Shown here: piece by piece, positions 44,619 to 52,728 of the stretch
Numbering within the stretch: position 1 is the first letter of the stretch
How the letters are laid out: each line of letters opens with the position of its first letter
NCBI RefSeq assembly: GCF_004354985.1
Contig: NZ_SMSK01000027.1
Coordinates: 1 to 52,728, forward strand
DNA from: Segetibacter sp. 3557_3
GTDB lineage: Bacteria > Bacteroidota > Bacteroidia > Chitinophagales > Chitinophagaceae
DNA length: 52,728 nucleotides
Reading direction: 5' to 3'
Notes under the pieces: model-generated
Database searches by the model: none
What the model saw: the letters and a program-made list of their open reading frames with translations, nothing else
What the model was told of the DNA's origin: nothing
Translations under genes and position numbers: made by a program

Positions 44619-46538
44619 TTATGCCTGCACAGTTGCGGCAGTTGCCTTATCGCCTTCCATTAGTTCAACACTCCTGTTGATGAAGTTGGTCAGCTCACTT
44701 CCTTTAAGCAATCCTTGACCAAGTAAGGCAAGGTCTGCAAGATTCCTGATTTGTTTTTCCTGTACCTGCAGATCTGACTCTTTAAGAATACTCTGGTAAA
44801 TCTTATGGTTTCCGTTTACGGTAAGCGTAACCTCATCAGGCATATTGGCGTACCAGCTTGCCATACCTCCGCCCATTGCACCCATATCTTTCATCCGGCG
44901 CATGAACTCGGGGCGGGTAGCAACAACCGGAGGCGCACTGTCACTTAAGCCCTTTACTTCAACGGTAGCATGGAGGTCAGGAATATTAAAGCCAAATAAG
45001 GTTTTCAGCTTTTCTTCTTCCTCTTTGCCGAGAACGCTTTCCTGTGCCTCTCCTTTATCGATCAGGTGATCAACAATGTCAGCGTCTACACGGGTAAATT
45101 GCACCTTTTCCCACTTCATTTCCATGTTGTTGATGAATGCGGCATCTACCAGCGTTTCCATCTTCAATACCTTATAACCTTTTCCGCGAGCCGCCTGGAT
45201 GTAGGCGTCCTGCTGGATGGGATCAGTGGTGTACAGAATAACAAGTTTTTCTTCTTTATTCTTCTGCAGCGCATCGGCTTCTGTTCTGTATTCTTCAAGC
45301 GTATAAAACTTTTTGTCCTGGTCAGCAGCGGCACCAGCTTCTTCCATTACCAGGAACTTGTTCGCTTTCTCGAGGAACTTATCATCGGTCATTGCACCAT
45401 ACTTCACAAAAAGTCCCAGACTTTCCCACTTCCCCTCAAACGATTTCCGGTCTGTTTTAAAGATTTCCTCGAGCTTGTCAGCAACTTTTTTGGTGATGTG
45501 CGCATTTATCTTCTTGACATTTGGATCGCCCTGCAAGTAGCTTCTGCTAACATTCAACGGAATATCAGGGCTATCGATCACGCCATGTAGTAACATCAGG
45601 AACTCAGGAACAATGTCTTTTACCTCATCAGTTACAAAAACCTGGTTGCTGTAAAGCTGGATTTTATCCTTTTGGATCTCGTAGCTCTGCTTGATTTTTG
45701 GAAAGTAGAGAATACCGGTAAGATTAAATGGATAGTCAACGTTCAGGTGTATCCAAAAAAGCGGTGTTTCGCCATATGGATACAGTTCTTTATAAAAGTT
45801 CTGGTAATCTTCTGTAGTAAGTTCCGAAGGCTTCCTTGTCCAGGCCGGAGTTGTGTTGTTTATCGGTTTTACCTCTTCAGCAACTTCGTCGGCATTACCG
45901 TCTTTAGTTTCCTTTTCCTTACCTGCTTCGGTAAAGTAAATGGGTACTGGAAGAAAGCGGCAGAATTTGTTGAGGATTGCAGTGATCCGGTCAGCATCAA
46001 GAAACTCTTTGCTTTCCTCGTTTATGTGTAAAACGATCCTTGTGCCGCGGTCAGGCTTTTCGATGGTGTACAATTCATATTCCGGACTACCATCACAACC
46101 CCAGAAAGTTGCAGGTGCATCGGTAAAGCTTTTGGTATAAACCTCTACCTTATCACTTACCATAAAAGAGCTGTAGAAACCAAGACCGAATTTACCGATG
46201 ATGTTTTCTTCATTTTGCCCTTTATACTTCTTCACAAATTCTTCGGCACCGCTAAACGCCACCTGGTTGAGGTATTTATCTACCTCTTCCTGCGTCATTC
46301 CCACGCCCCGGTCGCTGATACTTAACGTTTTTTCAGCCACATTAAGTTCTACATCAATCCGCAGTTCACCAAGCTCACCTTTTGCTTCGCCAATCGACGA
46401 CAAAGTTTTAAGTTTCTGGGTAGCATCTACCGCATTGCTCACCAACTCGCGAACAAAAATCTCATGATCGGTGTAAAGGAACTTTTTAATAATCGGGAAG
46501 ATATTTTCCGTTTGAACACGGATATTTCCTTTGGCCAT
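44619..46538 (-). CDS. htpG: Chaperone protein HtpG (Hsp90)
   Basis: 639 aa ATP-dependent cytoplasmic chaperone. The N-terminal GHKL ATPase domain has ELVSNAVDAT with Asn35, ISDRGVGM with Asp76, and GKFGLGFYSSFMVSD as lid/G2. A charged linker (about 210-235, KEKETKDGNADEVAEEV) precedes the middle domain (TPLFWIHLNVDYPFNLTG, VDSPDIPLNVSRSYLQ-like VIDSPDIPLNVSRSYL). The C-terminal dimerisation domain follows. A dispersed repeat (copy 5) lies immediately upstream with its A-run 10-16 nt before the ATG. Confidence 0.97.
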   Translation of the reverse strand: MAKGNIRVQTENIFPIIKKFLYTDHEIFVRELVSNAVDATQKLKTLSSIGEAKGELGELRIDVELNVAEKTLSISDRGVGMTQEEVDKYLNQVAFSGAEEFVKKYKGQNEENIIGKFGLGFYSSFMVSDKVEVYTKSFTDAPATFWGCDGSPEYELYTIEKPDRGTRIVLHINEESKEFLDADRITAILNKFCRFLPVPIYFTEAGKEKETKDGNADEVAEEVKPINNTTPAWTRKPSELTTEDYQNFYKELYPYGETPLFWIHLNVDYPFNLTGILYFPKIKQSYEIQKDKIQLYSNQVFVTDEVKDIVPEFLMLLHGVIDSPDIPLNVSRSYLQGDPNVKKINAHITKKVADKLEEIFKTDRKSFEGKWESLGLFVKYGAMTDDKFLEKANKFLVMEEAGAAADQDKKFYTLEEYRTEADALQKNKEEKLVILYTTDPIQQDAYIQAARGKGYKVLKMETLVDAAFINNMEMKWEKVQFTRVDADIVDHLIDKGEAQESVLGKEEEEKLKTLFGFNIPDLHATVEVKGLSDSAPPVVATRPEFMRRMKDMGAMGGGMASWYANMPDEVTLTVNGNHKIYQSILKESDLQVQEKQIRNLADLALLGQGLLKGSELTNFINRSVELMEGDKATAATVQA

Positions 46539-46547
46539 ATGTTGTTA

Positions 46548-46602
46548 TTTTTTTGGTTCAGGCATTTGTATGAATATAGAACATCGTTGCGTCGCACGCT
46601 TC
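46548..46602 (-). repeat. Dispersed intergenic repeat, copy 5
   Basis: Minus strand: GAAGCGTGCGACGCAACGAT then G (46602-46582), exactly 25 nt, then CCAAAAAAA ending at 46548. The ATG of htpG follows 9 nt later, so this copy forms the htpG leader or promoter region. Confidence 0.75.
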
Positions 46603-46802
46603 GGCTGTTGTTAAGCACTCAGCATTACGAAGGAGCAAAACGTTTTCACAAAGCAGGTGCCACTAAAAGCTAAGCTGACAGACTGTCAACCGACTGAAAC
46701 ACGGTTCAAAAACGGTTGCGCCTGAAGTTCAGTACCTTTTCAGTCGCTGGCTGATTACCCAACTAGGATTTGCCGGCCCAAAATTCACGTCAAATAATAT
46801 AA

Positions 46803-49800
46803 ATGAGGGTTCTTACTTTAATTACGGTGTTCGTCCTGTTTGTTTCCTTTGGTTCACGATTGTTCGGCCAGGTGGTAGTTAACGAGGTTTATGGCGGCGG
46901 CGGCAATAGCGGCTCAGTTTATAAAAACGATTTTATTGAACTCTTCAATAATGGCAACATCTCGGTCGACTTAACAGGTTGGTCGGTTCAATATGCCAGC
47001 GCTACAGGAGCGGCATGGCAGCTTACTCCCCTATCGGGAAGCATTGCACCCAAGGGCTATTTCCTGGTTAAACAAGCGGCGGGAACCGGTGGCACTACCG
47101 ACCTACCCACACCAGATGCAACAGGAACAATAAACATGAGCGGAACCGCCGGTAAGGTAGCGCTGGTTTCAACAAACATATTGCTAACAGGGGTTTGTCC
47201 TCCAACATCCACCATTGTAGATTTAATTGGTTTTGGTAATACGGCAAATTGCTTCGAAGGATCTGCACCTGCACCCGCTCCCTCAAACACTTCTTCTGTT
47301 GAAAGAAATCCAGTGGGCTTTGACGATAATCAAAATGCTACTAATTTCATCGTTGCTGCTCCCTCTCCAACAGCTTCAGCACCCTTTACCGATAGTATCC
47401 CACCAGAGATAGCGAGTCTTTATCCTTCAAATAACGCAGGCAACAGCGCCGCGCGCTTTACGGCCACAATTACTTTTAACGAAAGCATTCAAAAGGGATC
47501 GGGCACCATCAAGGTTATTCGTCAAACCGATAATACCATTGTTCAGGAACTCAGCGTTACTACTGCCGCAGTAGCTATTTCAGGCAGAACAGCAAACTTT
47601 AGTGTAATTGGCCTGGATGCAAACACGCGGTATTTCGTGGAGGTAAGTCCTGGAGCATTTAAAGACTTATCTGGGAATGACTTTACGGGAGTTCAGGGCA
47701 CTGCAACCTGGCTATTCACTACAGGATCACTTCTTTATAACGCAAAGTTTAATTACTGCGCATCCGGCATCCAGGAAGGGTTTCAACAGTTTAATGTTTT
47801 GGGTGCACAAACGTGGGCTTGTACCACCTTCGGACGCGACAGCATGAACCTCCCATCAGGAAGCGCTCAAAACGGGATTCAAATCAATGGCTTTGAAGTG
47901 ACTAACGTTCCTAACGAGGATTGGCTTATTTCGCCCTCTTTTAATCTTGTCAATACGATATATCCATTGTTCTCGTTTTGGAGTCGTACCGCCTTCAACG
48001 GTCGTCCCCTGCAGCTGAAAGTGTCTACCGATTATAGTGGAAGCGGTAACCCGGCCCTGGCAACCTGGACCGACCTGAACGGGAGGTTTCCGGCCCAGGC
48101 CTCGGATATTTGGCTACAATCAATAGTAAACTTGTCGGCCTATAAGCAACCCGCTGTATATATTGCCTTTGTTTATACATCCGGTAGTGAAGATGGCGCC
48201 CGTTGGACCCTGGACGACATAACCATTGATAATTCTATGGTCCCTCCTGCTCCAAATCTCACCTTGAGTACAAAGGACCTACAATTCAATTATGTTGCTG
48301 CCGGAGGATCTGCGATAAAAAGTTTTCTGGTAACAGCAAATGATATCACCACCCCGCTTACATTGGCGGTCACGGGTGATTTTCAGCTTTCGCAAAACAA
48401 TGCCAACTTTTCCTCTGCTTTGACCATCGGTATTGCTAGTGCGAACAATACGGCAGTTCCGATTTACGTGAAGTTTTCACCCTCAGCAAACGACCGGGAT
48501 TTCACAGGCATATTGACCGTTACAACTTCGGGCACCAATGATACGATTAACCTAAAAGGCAGTTCAACTGATCCGGCAAAAACGCTGGAAGTTGTTAACT
48601 GGAATATTGAATGGTTTGGCAGTCCCACTTTCGGCCCCATAAACGACAGTTTACAGGAGCAAAACGTTAAGACCATTATGCTCAACATTGGCGCGGATTT
48701 ATTTGGCCTCACAGAGGTTGTGGATACTGCACGGCTTGGACGTGTTGTCAGAGCTATGCCGGGGTACACTTTTGTTGTTTCTGACTTTGGTTCCCACACA
48801 AATCCAACAGTTCCGGGGAATGGACCATTGAGCGATGCGCAAAAATTAGCTTTCGTTTACAAAACCGGTTTATTTAGCAATGTTACAACCGGGGCCTTGT
48901 TAAGCCAGGGTACAAACACGGCTGCCGATGCAGCAAGCGCGAATTATAACAACTGGTCAAGTGGCCGGTACCCGTACCTGATGAATGCAGATGTTAACTT
49001 AGGTGGTATCACCAAAAACATAAAGTTCATACTAATCCATGCTAAAGCGAATACTTCACCCACCATCACCTCTTATGCGCGCAGAAAGGACGGTGCCGAC
49101 TCTCTATACAAACAACTAAATACCTACTATATATCCGATAACATTATCCTGTTTGGTGATTTTAACGACGACCTGGATCAAACCATTACTGCGGGAATAA
49201 ATCCCCCTGTAACTTCTTACTATTCCATTGTTGCTGACTCTGCAAATTACCCGGCGCTTACGTTACCCTTAAGCAGGGCAAGAAAGAAATCCACAGCAGG
49301 TTTCAATGATATGATTGACCACGTTATCGTTTCAAATGAAATGAGATCTTTTTATATAAACAATTCGGCTAACGTACTCTCCGATGTATCAACGCTGGTG
49401 TCGGCTTATGCGAGCACCACGACAGATCACTTTCCTATTTTCACGCGGTACGCTTTTGATCAATCCGTCTTATCGCTTGGCTTGATAAGTTTTACGGCTT
49501 CGAAAAAGCTAACCGAAGTCGAGCTATCCTGGAAGACAAGTGTTGATGATAGTAATGAAGCATTTGTTATCCAAAGAAGTGCGGATGCTACCGCCTTCAA
49601 GGATATCGGTAAAGTCGTTGGCCGGAACGCACTGACTTCGCGGGAATATACTTTTACTGACAAGAACCCGTTATTCGGAACGAACTATTACAGACTCAGG
49701 CAAACTGGTCCCGAAGGGAAAGTGGAATACTCAAAAGTTCTCGTTGAAGTTTTCACGAGCTCTTTCAAGGCAACACTTGGACCAAACCCAACCACAGGAA

Positions 49801-50003
49801 TTCTAAGAATAGACCTTAACAACAATCGGCGGCAGTTAAATTTTCACGTTGCAGATATGTCGGGTAGAATCGTAGCCCGACAAACTATCCCCGGATTTCA
49901 GAAAACGGCAACACTAAACCTTAAACATCTGCAAAAGGGAAGCTATGTTGTTAAGCTATTCGGCGACGAAGGCAGTTTTAGAGAGATCCTACTGCTCCGC
50001 TAG
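46803..50003 (+). CDS. Secreted multidomain nuclease with lamin-tail and T9SS sorting domains
   Basis: 1066 aa. Signal peptide about 1-22 (VLTLITVFVLFVSFGSRLFG). Then in order: lamin-tail domain (about 23-180; VVVNEVYGGGG, NDFIELFNNG), SbsA-like Ig domain (199-308), choice-of-anchor-J-like domain (311-476), an Ig-like domain (485-590), endonuclease/exonuclease/phosphatase domain (595-885), FN3-like module (890-985) and a type IX secretion sorting tail (988-1066). The nuclease site shows NWNIEW, Glu638 (GLTEV), IHAKAN, GDFNDD and DHF. The family suggests extracellular DNA degradation, perhaps for phosphate. Upstream sequence holds an inverted repeat (46691-46699/46738-46746). Confidence 0.88.
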   Translation: MRVLTLITVFVLFVSFGSRLFGQVVVNEVYGGGGNSGSVYKNDFIELFNNGNISVDLTGWSVQYASATGAAWQLTPLSGSIAPKGYFLVKQAAGTGGTTDLPTPDATGTINMSGTAGKVALVSTNILLTGVCPPTSTIVDLIGFGNTANCFEGSAPAPAPSNTSSVERNPVGFDDNQNATNFIVAAPSPTASAPFTDSIPPEIASLYPSNNAGNSAARFTATITFNESIQKGSGTIKVIRQTDNTIVQELSVTTAAVAISGRTANFSVIGLDANTRYFVEVSPGAFKDLSGNDFTGVQGTATWLFTTGSLLYNAKFNYCASGIQEGFQQFNVLGAQTWACTTFGRDSMNLPSGSAQNGIQINGFEVTNVPNEDWLISPSFNLVNTIYPLFSFWSRTAFNGRPLQLKVSTDYSGSGNPALATWTDLNGRFPAQASDIWLQSIVNLSAYKQPAVYIAFVYTSGSEDGARWTLDDITIDNSMVPPAPNLTLSTKDLQFNYVAAGGSAIKSFLVTANDITTPLTLAVTGDFQLSQNNANFSSALTIGIASANNTAVPIYVKFSPSANDRDFTGILTVTTSGTNDTINLKGSSTDPAKTLEVVNWNIEWFGSPTFGPINDSLQEQNVKTIMLNIGADLFGLTEVVDTARLGRVVRAMPGYTFVVSDFGSHTNPTVPGNGPLSDAQKLAFVYKTGLFSNVTTGALLSQGTNTAADAASANYNNWSSGRYPYLMNADVNLGGITKNIKFILIHAKANTSPTITSYARRKDGADSLYKQLNTYYISDNIILFGDFNDDLDQTITAGINPPVTSYYSIVADSANYPALTLPLSRARKKSTAGFNDMIDHVIVSNEMRSFYINNSANVLSDVSTLVSAYASTTTDHFPIFTRYAFDQSVLSLGLISFTASKKLTEVELSWKTSVDDSNEAFVIQRSADATAFKDIGKVVGRNALTSREYTFTDKNPLFGTNYYRLRQTGPEGKVEYSKVLVEVFTSSFKATLGPNPTTGILRIDLNNNRRQLNFHVADMSGRIVARQTIPGFQKTATLNLKHLQKGSYVVKLFGDEGSFREILLLR

Positions 50004-50074
50004 GTTTAACACTTCTACTATGGCAATTTAAGTGGGAACTTGTAAGAGTTATGCCAATGTATGTGCTATTCCCT

Positions 50075-50082
50075 TACCTTTG
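50075..50082 (+). promoter_or_regulatory. -7 box (TACCTTTG) of the rpsF operon
   Basis: An exact TAnnTTTG match lies 38 nt upstream of the rpsF ATG (50121), leaving a leader of about 30 nt. No clear -33 TTG at 19-20 nt. Confidence 0.55.
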
Positions 50083-50120
50083 CACCCCAAATCTTTTTAA
50101 ATAATCAAAATCAGGGATTA

Positions 50121-50477
50121 ATGAACAATTATGAATTGATGGTGATTTTTACCCCGGTACTTTCTGAGGAAGACTTCAAAGCTTCCCAGAAAAAATTTTT
50201 AGACCTTATCACCGATAATGGTGGTGAAGTTGTGAGTACCAATCCATGGGGATTAAAATCACTTGCCTATCCCATCCAGAAGAAGACTACGGCCATCTAC
50301 TGGGTAGCGGAATTTAAAGGGCAACCCGACTTCAATGAAAAGCTGAAAATTCAGCTCCTGAGAGACGAACAGGTGCTTCGTCACATGATTACCAAGCTCG
50401 ATAAATACGCCGTCGAGTATAATCAACGTAAGAGAAGTGGCGTACCTACCGGAAACGAAAAAGCAGTGGAGGCATAA
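50121..50477 (+). CDS. rpsF: 30S ribosomal protein S6
   Basis: 118 aa from ATG 50121 (MNNYELMVIFTPVLSEED); the frame is open further back but would include the promoter box. The S6 fold signature YELMVIFTP and PIQKKTTAIYWVAEF are present. S6 binds S18 and 16S rRNA in the central platform. First gene of rpsF-rpsR-rplI; the usual ssb neighbour of many bacteria is absent, as in other Bacteroidota. Confidence 0.97.
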   Translation: MNNYELMVIFTPVLSEEDFKASQKKFLDLITDNGGEVVSTNPWGLKSLAYPIQKKTTAIYWVAEFKGQPDFNEKLKIQLLRDEQVLRHMITKLDKYAVEYNQRKRSGVPTGNEKAVEA

Positions 50478-50479
50478 TC

Positions 50480-50746
50480 ATGGCAAAAGCAAATGAGATT
50501 AAATACCTTACGGCGATAAAACAGGAGAAACGCGCAAAGAAGTTTTGCCGTTTCAAAAAGTACGGCATTAAGTACATAGATTACAAAGATGCCGAGTTCC
50601 TGAAGAAATTTCTGAACGAACAGGGAAAGCTATTTCCACGCAGGCTTACAGGTAATTCATTGAAGTTCCAGCGCAAAGTTTCCGAAGCGGTTAAGAAAGC
50701 CCGTCAAATGGGTTTATTACCTTATGTAACTGATCTTTTAAAGTAG
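50480..50746 (+). CDS. rpsR: 30S ribosomal protein S18
   Basis: 88 aa, the S6 partner on the small subunit. Core FCRFKKYGIKYIDYKDAEF-like stretch followed by LPRRLTGNSLKFQ-like FPRRLTGNSLKFQRKV, and a basic C-terminus (KKARQMGLLPYV), as in S18. Starts 2 nt after rpsF and ends 9 nt before rplI. Confidence 0.97.
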   Translation: MAKANEIKYLTAIKQEKRAKKFCRFKKYGIKYIDYKDAEFLKKFLNEQGKLFPRRLTGNSLKFQRKVSEAVKKARQMGLLPYVTDLLK

Positions 50747-50755
50747 GAGGACACC

Positions 50756-51202
50756 ATGCAAGTAATATTAGTACAAGACGTCGATAACCTGGGTGGTGCA
50801 AACGAGTTGGTAAACGTGAAAAACGGTTATGCTCGTAACTTCCTTATCCCTCAAAAGAAAGCTGTTGAAGCAAATTCATCTAACTTAAAGCAGATGGAAG
50901 AAAAGCAAAAGCAGCTTGCGAAAAAAGAGGCCAAGTTACTTTCTGAAATCAACAGCGTTATTGCTGTGTTGAAGGAAGGCCCCCTTCGCATTGGTGCAAA
51001 AACCGGTGTAAGTGGAAAGATTTTTGGAAGCGTTACCTCACTTCAAATCAGTCGTGCAATCCGTGATCAGAAAGGCTTTGAAATTGATCGTAAGCGAATT
51101 CACATTGTCGACGAAGTAAAAGAACTCGGCAACTATAAAGCAACCATCGACTTTGGTAATGGAAACACTACCGAGGTTGAGTTTGAAGTGGTTTCTGAAT
51201 AA
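50756..51202 (+). CDS. rplI: 50S ribosomal protein L9
   Basis: 148 aa. The N-terminal domain (MQVILVQDVDNLGGANELVNVK, YARNFLIPQKKAV) is the L9 signature. The long connecting helix (about 40-75, Lys/Glu/Gln-rich) and C-terminal domain complete the protein. It binds 23S rRNA. A clear Shine-Dalgarno AGGAGG sits 6 nt before the ATG, unlike most genes here. An intrinsic terminator follows. Confidence 0.97.
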   Translation: MQVILVQDVDNLGGANELVNVKNGYARNFLIPQKKAVEANSSNLKQMEEKQKQLAKKEAKLLSEINSVIAVLKEGPLRIGAKTGVSGKIFGSVTSLQISRAIRDQKGFEIDRKRIHIVDEVKELGNYKATIDFGNGNTTEVEFEVVSE

Positions 51203-51222
51203 GTTAGGTCAACAACAAGTTT

Positions 51223-51252
51223 AGTCCATCCAATTGGGTGGACTTTTTTTTT
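51223..51252 (+). terminator. Intrinsic terminator of rpsF-rpsR-rplI
   Basis: AGTCCATCC-AATT-GGGTGGACT gives a 9-bp stem with one G-T pair, followed by nine T. The T-run is shared with the A-run of repeat copy 6 on the other strand. Confidence 0.88.
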
Positions 51253-51297
51253 GGTACCAGCTGTATACTTCCGGGGCGACATCGTTGCTACGCTCAG
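51244..51297 (-). repeat. Dispersed intergenic repeat, copy 6
   Basis: Minus strand: CTGAGCGTAGCAACGATG (51297-51280), exactly 25 nt containing CCCCGG and CTGGTA, then CC and nine A. The spacer is close to that of copy 3. Confidence 0.72.
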
Positions 51298-51302
51298 TTT
51301 GA

Positions 51303-51589
51303 CATTTTGTTCTTTGTTCATCATAGCTTCTAATTGAGTATGGTGCTTACTTAAACAAAGCAAAAGGATGGTTTTGTTGAACAAAATGTGTTCATATTAA
51401 AAAGTTATTATAACGCTTATATTTTTTCCCATTAATATACTTTTTAAAGAAAATGTTTATCTTCGGTACTTCCTTAATGATCTTTACAGTTTCACAATAG
51501 TTCTCTGGACGTTTTATGTAAATGTTTCTCTGGTATATTGTTCACTGTGTTCATTATGGGTTTTTATTTTTTTCATTAATTTTTTCAAA
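51303..51589. other. Long AT-rich leader region of the RRM gene
   Basis: No gene. It contains the perfect palindrome TTTTGTT-G-AACAAAA (51372-51386), a near -7 box TATCTTCG (51458-51465) and T-rich stretches. If transcription starts near 51473 the mRNA leader would exceed 100 nt, as in cold-shock type genes; this is inference. Confidence 0.45.
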
Positions 51590-52000
51590 ATGAACATTTA
51601 CGTTGGAAACCTCAGTTGGACTATGACTGAGCAGGATTTAGCCGATCTTTTCACTCCATTCGGCGAGGTTATTTCTTCAAAAATCGTTACCGATAAATTC
51701 AACGGTAATCGTAGCAAAGGTTTTGGTTTCGTGGAAATGGCTGATGATGAAGCAGGTCGCTCAGCAATCAGTCAACTCAACGAAAGCGACATCATGGGTC
51801 GTAAGATCGTTGTAAACGAATCACAACCACGTCCGAAAGACGGAACAGGTGGTGGTGGTGGATTTAAGAAGAGAAGCTTCGGCGGCGAAAGCGGTGGTGG
51901 TTTCAACCGTGGTGGTAGCACTGGCGGTTCTGGTGGCTTCAATCGTAATCGTGGCGGCGGAAGCAGCAGCGGTAGCGGTGGTGGTTACAACAGATACTAA
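51590..52000 (+). CDS. RRM-type RNA-binding protein with glycine-rich tail
   Basis: 136 aa. One RNA recognition motif (1-80) with RNP2 IYVGNL and RNP1 KGFGFVEM, both with the aromatic residues that stack on RNA. The rest (about 86-136) is a Gly/Ser/Arg/Phe-rich low-complexity tail (GGGGGFKKRSFGGESGGGF, NRGGGSSSGS), like eukaryote-like glycine-rich RNA-binding proteins and cyanobacterial Rbp. It probably binds mRNA or acts in cold adaptation. A single-gene unit with long upstream region and clear terminator. Confidence 0.93.
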   Translation: MNIYVGNLSWTMTEQDLADLFTPFGEVISSKIVTDKFNGNRSKGFGFVEMADDEAGRSAISQLNESDIMGRKIVVNESQPRPKDGTGGGGGFKKRSFGGESGGGFNRGGSTGGSGGFNRNRGGGSSSGSGGGYNRY

Positions 52001-52021
52001 TTCCTGCATTGTAAAACTGTA

Positions 52022-52049
52022 AAGTCTGGCGTCTTGCCGGACTTTTTTT
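52022..52049 (+). terminator. Intrinsic terminator of the RRM gene
   Basis: AAGTCTGGC-GTCTT-GCCGGACTT with one T-G pair, followed by seven T. It begins 22 nt after the stop. Confidence 0.88.
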
Positions 52050-52571
52050 GTTTAGGGACTTCCTGATCGTCAGTTCCGATTGGAGTTGATGGTGCAGTCT
52101 GCCGAATTTCCTAACACTGCTAACCACGATTTGACCAGGATAATTCTAAGCACCGGCGAACGGTATAAGTAATTACCGGTATTGCGGCTTTTAATTTGAC
52201 ATTGGGTTGTGCTGGTCAGCAAAGTATAGTTTTTCGCCAGGTACAGGATTGTTTTAAATAGGCATATTGAAAAACAATCGCAGAATGAGGGGTTCATATG
52301 GAATATAAAGGGTGAGTTTTTATCGCACTTGTTGGCGGCCAAGCTTGGTAAGAGATACTGTGTTGTAGCACAATGGCTTCGTGCACCACTACGCTTTCTA
52401 CCACGCTCCACACCAGGCCATCAATCGGGCATTGTTAGCTCGTTATCAAGTTGCGTGATCCATAATGGCTCAAGTGTAGAGCTACAGAATAGAGCTGGTA
52501 AAAGTCCGTATTTAGGTAGTAGCTGAAAGCCTACAAGCTTTTATGGCGAGCATTTAGTTCAGGAGTTATGG
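52050..52571. other. Intergenic region between the RRM gene and the rRNA operon
   Basis: Open frames of 65-113 codons exist on both strands, but none resembles a known protein, none has a good start context, and they overlap each other. No tRNA or repeat copy was recognised. No clear function. Confidence 0.5.
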
Positions 52572-52608
52572 GCAATAAAAAACCCTCTCAGAAAAACTGA
52601 AAGGGTTT
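52572..52608 (-). terminator. Terminator of the rRNA operon
   Basis: On the minus strand AAACCCTTTCAG-TTTTT-CTGAGAGGGTTT (one T-G pair) is followed by TTTATT. It begins 7 nt after the 5S 3' end. Confidence 0.85.
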
Positions 52609-52615
52609 AAATAAA

Positions 52616-52728
52616 TATGGCAGTTACCTACTCTCCCGGTTGGTATACCAGTACCATCGGCCATGAGGGGCTTAACTTCTCTGTTCGGTATGGGAAGAGG
52701 TGAACACCCTCGGCAAAACCACCATAAG
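52616..52728 (-). rRNA. rrf: 5S ribosomal RNA (at the window edge)
   Basis: The minus strand reads TATGGTGGT then CGAGGGTGTTCACCTCTTCC, CCGAACAGAGAAGTTAAGCC and the GGGAGAGTAGGTAACTGCC end. These are the conserved loop B, loop C and helix regions of bacterial 5S rRNA. The first nine bases of the call (TATGGTGGT) pair with the last nine (ACTGCCATA), closing helix I. The 23S and 16S genes should lie beyond the right edge. One or two 5' bases may be outside the window. Confidence 0.93.

Noticed and set aside
52070-52526. Open frames on both strands between the RRM gene and the 5S rRNA, and a vague tRNA-like stretch near 52360
   Set aside because: The frames overlap one another and look random. 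The stretch lacks a tRNA acceptor stem, anticodon arm and T-loop consensus.

Overview
The window looks like a chromosomal segment of a Bacteroidota bacterium, most likely a member of the Chitinophagaceae. This rests on the protein set: futalosine-type menaquinone genes, type III glutamine synthetase, a Bacteroidota-type omega subunit, OmpA with calcium-binding repeats, a T9SS-sorted nuclease, PorD/DUF4835 and DUF4296 proteins, and BlaR1-TonB type proteins. Gene starts are often preceded by the Bacteroidota -7 promoter box TAnnTTTG rather than by a Shine-Dalgarno sequence. No phage, insertion sequence, CRISPR array or tRNA was seen. A 5S rRNA gene, read leftward, closes the right edge, so the window abuts an rRNA operon.

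Layout. 0.3-1.8 kb: leftward pterin operon (two PTPS-like enzymes and folE). 1.9-3.5 kb: mqnB-mqnD for menaquinone. 3.7-5.9 kb: photolyase and a PLP class IV aminotransferase. 6.0-10.5 kb: a signalling island with three NarL-type response regulators around one HisKA_3 kinase, a multi-TM protein and a small Cys-containing protein. 10.5-14.8 kb: polytopic membrane protein, type III glutamine synthetase and a Spy-like secreted protein. 14.9-22.8 kb (leftward): accC, accB, a sigma-region-2-only protein, efp, a TPR protein and yidC. 23.0-30.7 kb: DUF4407 protein, pyrG, proC, hldD, purL. 30.9-33.6 kb: a BlaI-type repressor with a four-domain BlaR1-like membrane protein. 33.9-39.7 kb: a tight eight-gene leftward cluster (bamD, rpoZ, coaBC, DUF4835, DUF4296, scoA, unknown, scoB). 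39.9-46.5 kb: ompA, polyprenyl synthase, recJ, htpG. 46.8-52.0 kb: secreted nuclease, rpsF-rpsR-rplI, and an RRM protein.

Most of the window is housekeeping. The unusual material is: (1) seven copies of a short intergenic repeat with two conserved blocks, a left block ending CAACGATG and a right block CCAAAAAA, separated by a variable stretch of nearly constant length (about 25 nt); (2) a BlaR1-like M56 sensor protease that carries a complete-looking N-acetylmuramoyl-L-alanine amidase domain where BlaR1 has its beta-lactam sensor, followed by a plug-like and a TonB C-terminal domain, controlled by tandem AACTA-N6-TAGTT dyads; (3) an EF-P whose PGKG tip is replaced by a TARA loop with Arg32; (4) a sigma-2-only protein; (5) an unknown DDxDD-containing protein translated between the two CoA-transferase subunits; and (6) several operator-like dyads and direct repeats.

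All calls come from reading the sequence and from recalled family features; no database search was run.
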